Source of the DNA: an uncultured Clostridia bacterium
Lineage (GTDB): Bacteria > Bacillota > Clostridia > Christensenellales > Aristaeellaceae
DNA: 12,136 nt
Assembly (NCBI GenBank): GCA_904420265.1
Contig: CAJFUU010000333.1
Location: 1 to 12,136, forward strand
Direction: 5' to 3'
Shown: positions 1-4,318 of the stretch, piece after piece
Position numbering within the stretch: the stretch's first letter is position 1
Layout: each line of letters starts with the position of its first letter
Position numbers and translations under genes: made by a program
The notes under the pieces: generated by a model
What the model saw: only the letters and a program-made list of their open reading frames with translations
Database searches by the model: none
Told to the model about the DNA's origin: nothing

Positions 1-2
1 CC

Positions 3-971
3 TGCGAGTACTGCGAAACCGAGAGAACGGTACCGGGCGAGCAGGAGGGTGTAAGCGCGGCGCATACCTATGTGGAACAGTCCGGCGGCAAGTACGTCTG
101 CTCCGTTTGCCAGCACGAATGCGCGCATGCGGGCGCGGAAGTGACGAAGGATACGAAGGTCAAGGAGTATACTGACCTGAGCGACGCGACGCATACGAAG
201 GTGAATACCGTCACCACGACGACGGAGTGCAAATACTGCGCTTATGTGAACACGGCGTCCGTCGATGAGAAGGCCGAACCGGAGGCGCACACCTACGCAG
301 ACGGCGTGTGCACCGTCTGTCAGTATGCATGTAAGCATTCCCAGGAGACGGCGGGCGAACCCGTCCGGGGCGAGGTGCTCAGCTACGAGACAGACGACGC
401 GCAGCACACGCCTACGTACAAGACGAAGACGACTTACACCTGCGATTTCTGCGGAACCGAGAGAACACAGGACGGGACCCAGAAGGGCGAACCGGAGGCG
501 CACACCTACGAAGACGGCAAGTGCACTGTTTGCAAGTACGAATGCAAACACGATGCCACTACAGACACCTACCAGGATGTGTTTGACGCCTACACGGCGG
601 TTGATGGCGACGATAAAAACCACACCGCTTCCGGCACGCGCGTGACAACCACTACCTGCAATACCTGCGGCACAGAAACCAATGTCACCGAGCCCGCGCC
701 GTATGAGGAAGCGCAGCCGCATACCTATGTGGACGGCGTGTGCACGCTCTGCCAGCACGAATGCGGGCACAGCGAACCGCAAAGCGGAATGGTGTTTGTA
801 GCCACATCGTATCAGTCCAATGGCAGCAGCGGCCATACCGCCACCGGCGACATTCACGAGATCACTACCTGCAAGTGCTGCAACCTGACAATCGAAGACA
901 CGGTGTATCTTGAAAACCAGACTCAGGTGGAAGAGCACGTCTTCAGCGGCAGGACTTGCCGCCTGTGCGGC
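3..971 (+). repeat. In-gene tandem repeats, period about 210-225 bp (70-73 codons)
   Basis: The protein repeats are also visible as DNA repeats. The stretch around 271-297 and that around 484-510 differ at only two positions. The start of the window (1-28) and 439-466 are near-identical and lie two units apart. The boxes encoding HTYxDGxC near 286, 496 and 718 are clearly related. Retained nucleotide similarity suggests unit duplication or gene conversion that is recent relative to codon drift. The final unit (to about 971) is the most diverged: it has CKCC instead of CxxC and has lost the third Cys and the His. Confidence 0.8.
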
Positions 972-1568
972 TACACCCGCCCCGAAACGCAGGAAGACGA
1001 CGTGGTTGCGGACGAACCGATCTTCACCGACCTGGATGCGGACGAGGCGCTGCATGGCGTCTCCGCCGGCGGGGCGGTGCGCATGGCGACGGCGCTGGCT
1101 TCCGTGAGCGAGGACATCTACGAGCGGTACGGCGAGGATGTGACTGTCAGCGTCGTATACAGCGACGAGGTGCTTACCGCCGACGAACTGGAAGCGCTCA
1201 ACGCCCTTGAACCGGCGGAGAGGATGTTTGTGCTGCTGAGCGTGCTTGGCTATGAAAATGAAGTCAACCACACGTTGGAGGCTTGGGAGCATACGCTCTC
1301 TGACGAGGCGGCGGCGCTGGTTGCGGCTGTCCGGGCACGCATCGAGGCTATGACCGATGAAGAACGCGCCGCATTTGACGCACTGGTGGAGGACTGCTTC
1401 CCGCTGCGCAAGACGGCGGTAGACGGTGAAGAATGCGATTATGTGGAAATTACCCTGGAAATCCGCATTCGCTTGGAAGCGGGCTACCGCCTGGAGCGCT
1501 ATGGCTTCTGCGAAAGCGACGGCGTGTGGCTGCTGACGAAAATCTCTGTTGCGGGCGTAGATGGTTGA
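3..1568 (+). CDS. Cys/His-rich tandem-repeat protein, probably secreted (5' end outside window)
   Basis: The reading frame is open from the first base of the window, so the gene begins upstream; an internal GTG at 72 lies inside a repeat and is not a credible start. The 521 visible residues contain about five units. CxxC pairs start at residues 1, 76, 147, 219 and 290. A second box, HTYxDGxC-x2-C-x3-C-x-H, has its first Cys at 33, 103, 174 and 247; the last unit has only a reduced form at 319. The period is 70-73 residues. The Cys/His spacing resembles small metal-binding knuckles, but disulfides are equally possible in an exported protein. From about residue 335 the sequence is acidic and non-repetitive (FTDLDADEALHGV onward), helix-rich, and ends in alternating beta-type sequence around residues 480-521. 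No LPXTG or C-terminal membrane anchor is visible. The signal peptide would lie outside the window. The molecular function is unknown; a surface or extracellular role is inferred. Confidence 0.85.
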   Translation, partial: CEYCETERTVPGEQEGVSAAHTYVEQSGGKYVCSVCQHECAHAGAEVTKDTKVKEYTDLSDATHTKVNTVTTTTECKYCAYVNTASVDEKAEPEAHTYADGVCTVCQYACKHSQETAGEPVRGEVLSYETDDAQHTPTYKTKTTYTCDFCGTERTQDGTQKGEPEAHTYEDGKCTVCKYECKHDATTDTYQDVFDAYTAVDGDDKNHTASGTRVTTTTCNTCGTETNVTEPAPYEEAQPHTYVDGVCTLCQHECGHSEPQSGMVFVATSYQSNGSSGHTATGDIHEITTCKCCNLTIEDTVYLENQTQVEEHVFSGRTCRLCGYTRPETQEDDVVADEPIFTDLDADEALHGVSAGGAVRMATALASVSEDIYERYGEDVTVSVVYSDEVLTADELEALNALEPAERMFVLLSVLGYENEVNHTLEAWEHTLSDEAAALVAAVRARIEAMTDEERAAFDALVEDCFPLRKTAVDGEECDYVEITLEIRIRLEAGYRLERYGFCESDGVWLLTKISVAGVDG

Positions 1569-1585
1569 TTCCGCCTGCAAACGAG

Positions 1586-1616
1586 GGCCGGAGTGTGAAC
1601 TCCGGCCTTTTGTTTG
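1586..1616 (+). terminator. Rho-independent terminator after the repeat protein
   Basis: A perfect 9-bp stem (GGCCGGAGT at 1586-1594 with ACTCCGGCC at 1599-1607) closes a GTGA loop and is followed by TTTTGTTTG (1608-1616). It starts 17 nt after the TGA of the upstream gene, so transcription of that gene very probably ends here. Confidence 0.93.
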
Positions 1617-1772
1617 TCAAAAACCTCCTGTACGGAAAGAATCTTCGAAGTCCCTACGGCCGCAGCCGCAAACGTGCGGTGCAAATTCGTCATGGTTGGA
1701 GGATACGCCTCGAAAATGGCGCTTCCCATGGCGGAAGGATGGACGGCTCGCAAGGAACCAAGGCCCTCCCGT

Positions 1773-1819
1773 CAGGCCGCGCTTCTCAAAAAAGCAATTT
1801 GTACTTTTTTGACGGCCTG
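1773..1819 (+). other. Bipartite inverted repeat / hairpin
   Basis: The inner arms CAAAAAAG (1787-1794) and CTTTTTTG (1804-1811) are perfectly complementary around a 9-nt loop. The outer arms CAGGCCG (1773-1779) and CGGCCTG (1813-1819) are also perfect, separated from the inner stem by a 7-nt bulge on one side and 1 nt on the other. The combined structure is unlikely to be accidental. The right outer arm is also part of the weaker downstream hairpin ending at 1844, so the two folds exclude each other. Role unknown. Confidence 0.6.
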
Positions 1820-1853
1820 GGCGAGAGCGTACCCCTCCCCGGCCTTTTGTTTG
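1814..1853 (+). terminator. Possible second terminator, or a remnant of one
   Basis: GGCC-T-GGG (1814-1821) can pair with CCC-C-GGCC (1837-1844), giving four plus three base pairs around one mismatch and a 15-nt loop. It is followed by TTTTGTTTG. The 15-mer CCGGCCTTTTGTTTG (1839-1853) is identical to the tail of the terminator at 1602-1616, which argues for a duplicated terminator module. The stem is much weaker than the first, and no gene immediately upstream needs it. Confidence 0.4.
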
Positions 1854-2279
1854 CCTGGAAGACGGGGGGAAAACTTGCCACATACAAACTGTTTGCGGTC
1901 TTACCCTGGAAGATTGGATGCGGGTTTTTCGCCGCAGCGCGCATATGGTGCTCCTCTCCGTACTCGCCGCGCAAGACCAGACGGCAATTCTGCGCCTGCA
2001 ACAGGTCAAGATACTATGCGTCCTTGCAGAAAGGACGAGACGTCGGGCAAGGCATGCCGTTTTACAAAACTTGCGGCTATGGTTCTGTTTGTCTCCTCAA
2101 AGGAGGACGCATGCTTGAAACAAACCTCTGTAAATGAAAAGTACGGGCCTGGAGAAGAACATCAGAAAAAGCGCCTGTGGCAAAAAATGGCAGCGTTCAA
2201 AAGGAGCGCCGAGGCCTGAAAAGAAGCGCGCATGTGCGAAAAACGGGGACGCCAGCGTTCATACCCCAAGGAGGGGCCG

Positions 2280-2471
2280 ATGTCTGAAAAGAAACGGACA
2301 GGCCCCCAAGCGCATATATCTGAAAAGCGCTCACGCAGAAAATGTCCTGTCAAAAAACAGGCGAACATGTCGGGGCGTTTGTGTTGCGCCCAGGGGCTTG
2401 GAATGTGTTTGAAGAATCCTGAAAATGCAATTTCAGCGCTTTTGCGCCATTATGGCGCTGCGAATTTTTGA
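2280..2471 (+). CDS. Possible 63-residue basic small protein (doubtful)
   Basis: The ATG at 2280 has a strong ribosome binding site, AAGGAGG (2268-2274), with 5-nt spacing, and opens a 63-codon frame beginning MSEKKRTGPQ and ending at TGA 2469-2471. The product is Lys/Arg-rich in its first half, with an internal partial repeat (SEKKR, then SEKRSRR), and has no domain I recognise. Against it: its 3' part runs through the palindromic repeat unit at 2416-2490, there is no clear promoter, and a related upstream cassette has lost the ATG. It could be a real short ORF, a decayed repeat-encoded peptide, or chance. Confidence 0.22.
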   Translation: MSEKKRTGPQAHISEKRSRRKCPVKKQANMSGRLCCAQGLGMCLKNPENAISALLRHYGAANF

Positions 2472-2490
2472 CGTAGCGCCACAAAGCCTG
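2416..2490. repeat. Palindromic intergenic repeat, copy A
   Basis: This copy contains the perfect palindrome GCGCCAT-T-ATGGCGC (2444-2458) and the inverted pair TGGCGCT (2453-2459) / AGCGCCA (2475-2481). It ends with the box GCGCCACAAAGCCTG (2476-2490), which is identical in copy B 284 bp downstream. The upstream part (CCTGAAAATGCA...AGCGCTTT) also aligns with copy B. A CGCAATTGCG palindrome at 2524-2533 may belong to the same unit, since copy B has a related CGCAAAATTGC. Confidence 0.65.
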
Positions 2491-2612
2491 CGGATTCTTC
2501 ATGGAAACTGGCGGAAAAACTCTCGCAATTGCGGATTTTTCCCGTTTCAAGCACGCTTTAGTGCCAGGGTGGTTTAAGAATTTCCTATACGATTTCCGCT
2601 ATAAAAAAATCT

Positions 2613-2635
2613 CCGGGGCGCATTTTCCGCCCTGG
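2613..2635. other. Short GC-rich hairpin
   Basis: CCGGGGCG (2613-2620) pairs with CGCCCTGG (2628-2635), including one G-T wobble, around a 7-nt loop CATTTTC. There is no downstream T-run, so it is not a typical terminator. Its left arm with the preceding A-run resembles the sequence at 4126-4141 upstream of the synthase gene. Confidence 0.45.
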
Positions 2636-2697
2636 AACCGTTTGACTGGATGCGCCCTCTCCGAAAGCGCGCCGGTGCGAAATCCGCCCGGCATATA

Positions 2698-2774
2698 TCC
2701 AACCCTAAAATGCATATAGAAAAGCGCTTTCGCTGCTTTGGCGCTTTCATTTTGCTCTGGCGCCACAAAGCCTG
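2698..2774. repeat. Palindromic intergenic repeat, copy B
   Basis: This is a diverged second copy of the unit at 2416-2490. It shares CCCTAAAATGCA...AAGCGCTTT at the start and the identical 15-mer GCGCCACAAAGCCTG at 2760-2774. The inverted pair TGGCGC (2739-2744) / GCGCCA (2760-2765) is kept although the sequence between the arms differs from copy A. Preservation of the pairing with divergence of the loop suggests that structure matters, or a repeat family of the REP/MITE type. Confidence 0.65.
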
Positions 2775-2814
2775 AGAATGTTCCTCGCAAAATTGCATGT
2801 TCCTTTTGCAAACG

Positions 2815-2830
2815 GCCTCTGGCAAGAGGC
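2815..2830. other. Perfect 6-bp hairpin with a GGCA loop
   Basis: GCCTCT (2815-2820) and AGAGGC (2825-2830) close a tetraloop GGCA. There is no adjacent T-tract. It may be part of a structured transcript or of repeat DNA; nothing more can be said from the sequence. Confidence 0.4.
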
Positions 2831-2955
2831 GGGATGGTTGCGCCCCCAAAGCCGCATAGATCCGACCTGCCGCGCCCAGGGGCGCCCGGACGGGACAAAT
2901 GGCTTTGACGGCGCTGCTCATTGGAATTTGCAGGCCGGCAAGGCAGAAATTGCAT

Positions 2956-2984
2956 TTGCGTTTTCCCGCGCGGTATAGGATAAT
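2956..2984 (+). promoter_or_regulatory. Sigma-70-type promoter of the DUF3810 gene
   Basis: A -35 box TTGCGT (2956-2961), a 17-bp spacer and a -10 box GATAAT (2979-2984) are present. An overlapping alternative is TTGCAT (2951... in register TTGCAT 2950-2955) with TATAGG (2974-2979) at 18 bp. Transcription would start at about 2991, giving a very short leader just ahead of the ribosome binding site. Confidence 0.7.
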
Positions 2985-2993
2985 AAATGTGCA

Positions 2994-2999
2994 GGGAGG
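2994..2999 (+). promoter_or_regulatory. Ribosome binding site deciding the DUF3810 start
   Basis: GGGAGG lies 7 nt before the ATG at 3007. The frame is open upstream to 2899, but that region contains the promoter, so the ATG at 3007 is the right start. Confidence 0.85.
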
Positions 3000-3006
3000 G
3001 AACGCT

Positions 3007-3939
3007 ATGCTGTATGTGGCCGCGGGTGTGCTGGCGGGCGGCTCTGCGCTGTTTTTGCTGGCATGCAGGTTGCTGCCGGGCCTGGCGGACGGCTGGATGA
3101 CGGCTGTGTTCGCGCCGGTATCGGGCGCGCTTTCCGGGCTTTCCGGGCGCTGCAGCTTTGCCGTCGCCGAGCCGTTGGCGCTTCTGCTGGCGGCGTTATT
3201 TGTTTTTTTGCTGTTTCGCTCGCGGCGCGGAGCCTGCTTGTTGCTCAGCGTCGTTTTGGCCGGATATGCGTTTTTGTGGGCACCGGCGTATTTCGCCACG
3301 CAGCGCTATGCGGTTGGAGAGGTAGACGCGTCCTCGCTGACGGCGGTGTGCGCGGAACTGGTAGAGAACCTGAATACTTACGGCGCATTTACATTGCCCG
3401 ACGACGTTGGCGAGCGCGCCCTGGAAGTAGCTGCGCTTGCCGATACGCCGGTGCGTCCGGCCGCCGCGCCCAAGTACGCCCGTTATCCTGAATGGATGCG
3501 CGCTTTATCGCTGGCGGGGCTGTACGTGCCCTGGACGTTTGAGGCGTTGCTTAACCCGGACGAGCCCCCGGCGGGGCAGCCGTTTACGGCCGTGCATGAG
3601 TTGATGCACCTGGGCGGTGTTGCCGACGAGGGTCAAGCCAACATTTGCGCCTACGAGGCTTGCCGCCGTGCGGGCGGCGCGTTTGCGTATTCGGCGGATC
3701 TTTGGGCGCTCAAGTACGCGTTGGAAGCCTTGCGCGCATTGGACGCAACGGCGGGAAACGCCTTTGTAGCGGCGCTTTCCATCTCTGTGCGGGCGGACTT
3801 TTTTGCCATTGGCGGCGTTGCGCAGGCGGCGTCTGCGCGCGGCGGCGTCGCGCAAGCGTTTTTGCAAATCAGCGGCATCGGCGCAAAGACGGACAATTAT
3901 GGCGCGCTGGCCGCCTGGCTTTGCGACACATATGTATGA
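3007..3939 (+). CDS. DUF3810 family membrane protein with HExxH metalloprotease motif
   Basis: The product is 310 residues, close to the usual size of DUF3810 (PF12725) proteins. Three hydrophobic segments lie at about residues 2-22, 51-70 and 76-97, followed by a soluble, probably extracytoplasmic domain. That domain carries HELMH at 197-201 (HExxH, the zinc-binding and catalytic pattern of gluzincin-type peptidases). Shortly after comes GGVADEGQAN (203-212), where E208 is a candidate further ligand, as in DUF3810 members with an HExxH...E/DExxAN arrangement. Substrate and pathway are unknown for the family; a membrane-bound zinc peptidase is the natural inference. It has its own promoter and is separated from the glucan synthase gene by 380 nt, so co-regulation is not shown. 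Family assignment rests on the membrane topology plus this motif context, not on a search. Confidence 0.82.
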   Translation: MLYVAAGVLAGGSALFLLACRLLPGLADGWMTAVFAPVSGALSGLSGRCSFAVAEPLALLLAALFVFLLFRSRRGACLLLSVVLAGYAFLWAPAYFATQRYAVGEVDASSLTAVCAELVENLNTYGAFTLPDDVGERALEVAALADTPVRPAAAPKYARYPEWMRALSLAGLYVPWTFEALLNPDEPPAGQPFTAVHELMHLGGVADEGQANICAYEACRRAGGAFAYSADLWALKYALEALRALDATAGNAFVAALSISVRADFFAIGGVAQAASARGGVAQAFLQISGIGAKTDNYGALAAWLCDTYV

Positions 3940-4085
3940 ACGCATAGAAAATCGCGCATACTGGAGCGTGTTTGAATCTCTGCGGGCGCGGAAGCGCGGC
4001 ACTTTTTCGCCGTTTCCGCGTTCCCCCTTGACGGAGCGCGCGAAAAATGCGCCCCTTTGCCTGGGAGGGTAAAAATCTCTCATAT

Positions 4086-4164
4086 CTGCGCCCCGCGGAG
4101 TTTCAAACGCACCGGAGCGCGTTTCAAAAATCCGGGGCGCAGGGCGGTTTTGCCGCGCCCCTGC
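4086..4164 (+). other. Long hairpin with three mutually exclusive arms
   Basis: CTGCGCCCC (4086-4094) pairs perfectly with GGGGCGCAG (4134-4142). The stem continues through GGA/TCC (4097-4099 with 4131-4133, after a 2-nt bulge), TTT/AAA (4101-4103 with 4127-4129) and AAACGC/GCGTTT (4105-4110 with 4119-4124) to an 8-nt loop, about 21 pairs in all. The right arm GGGGCGC (4134-4140) can pair instead with GCGCCCC (4155-4161), and GCAGGG (4139-4144) with CCCTGC (4159-4164). The result is two alternative folds in DNA that may be the synthase leader. No T-tract follows, so it is not a standard terminator. Confidence 0.6.
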
Positions 4165-4269
4165 TTCATATCCATCTGGCAGCCGCGCCTTTCCTGCCGG
4201 TCCAAGCCCATTGCGAACCGGGTTCTCCGGATTGTGAAACGCTTCCGCAAGCCGCATGCCGCGCTTGGC

Positions 4270-4297
4270 GCGACAGCGCTTGGACATTTGTTACGAT
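4270..4297 (+). promoter_or_regulatory. Weak candidate promoter of the glucan synthase gene
   Basis: An extended -10, TG-T-TACGAT (hexamer 4292-4297), sits 16 bp after GCGACA (4270-4275). Each hexamer matches consensus at four of six positions. The predicted start at about 4304 falls inside the ribosome binding site (4303-4308), which is awkward, so transcription may really begin further upstream. Confidence 0.25.
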
Positions 4298-4302
4298 ATT
4301 TC

Positions 4303-4308
4303 AGGAGG
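4303..4308 (+). promoter_or_regulatory. Ribosome binding site deciding the synthase start
   Basis: AGGAGG is followed after 10 nt by the ATG at 4319. The frame is open from an earlier ATG at 4256, but that codon has no comparable ribosome binding site and the extra 21 residues do not resemble the family N-terminus. Confidence 0.8.
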
Positions 4309-4318
4309 ACGCAAGATA

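Larger units (their letters stand above)
1617..3006. other. 1.4-kb repeat-rich intergenic region without a convincing gene
   Basis: No frame on either strand gives a protein I recognise; the longer ORFs overlap each other on both strands and have low-complexity basic compositions. The DNA is visibly less GC-rich than the flanking genes. What it holds: a second copy of the terminator tail (1839-1853); an AT-rich hairpin (1773-1819); repeated ribosome-binding-site/start-like cassettes near 2099, 2200 and 2268; two diverged copies of a palindromic unit (2416-2490 and 2698-2774); a CCGGGGCG/CGCCCTGG hairpin (2613-2635); a GCCTCT/AGAGGC hairpin (2815-2830); and the promoter of the next gene at its end. 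No tRNA, rRNA, T-box or known riboswitch consensus was found by eye. It could be decayed mobile or repeat DNA, or contain unannotated small RNAs. Confidence 0.7.
3940..4318. other. 380-nt structured intergenic region upstream of the glucan synthase
   Basis: No gene is visible. The region contains an imperfect inverted repeat CGCGGAA...TTCCGCG soon after the DUF3810 stop (about 3990-4020, no clear T-tract), repeated GCGCCCC boxes at about 4050, 4088 and 4155, the long hairpin at 4086-4142, and the synthase ribosome binding site. No strong sigma-70 promoter is visible except a weak extended -10 close to the ribosome binding site. Confidence 0.6.

Noticed and set aside
72..74. GTG at 72 as the true start of the repeat protein
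   Set aside because: The frame is open to the window edge, and the residues before the GTG (HTY) belong to the conserved repeat box, so the codon is an internal valine.
1617..2009. 130-codon minus-strand frame in the intergenic region, and overlapping plus-strand frames at 1433-2137 and 1614-2219
   Set aside because: The frames overlap on both strands, run through the terminator or hairpins, show no domain, and none has a good ribosome binding site at its own start.
2562..2577. AGGGTGGTTT resembling the T-box antiterminator motif
   Set aside because: Only a few bases match; there is no specifier loop, no following terminator and no downstream aminoacyl-tRNA synthetase or amino-acid gene.
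1640..3000. CRISPR array from the repeated short motifs
   Set aside because: The repeats are diverged, unevenly spaced and differ in sequence; there are no regular direct repeats with uniform spacers and no cas gene.
2574..3299. 241-codon minus-strand frame across the DUF3810 promoter and gene start
   Set aside because: It conflicts with the well-supported promoter, ribosome binding site and coding sequence of the DUF3810 gene, and its product is low-complexity.
3970..4025. Terminator after the DUF3810 gene
   Set aside because: A CGCGGAA/TTCCGCG inverted repeat exists, but the loop is long and no T-tract follows, so I do not call it a terminator.
4256..4318. Upstream ATG at 4256 as the start of the synthase
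   Set aside because: It has no ribosome binding site, while the ATG at 4319 has AGGAGG at 10 nt. The extra 21 residues look like translated leader.
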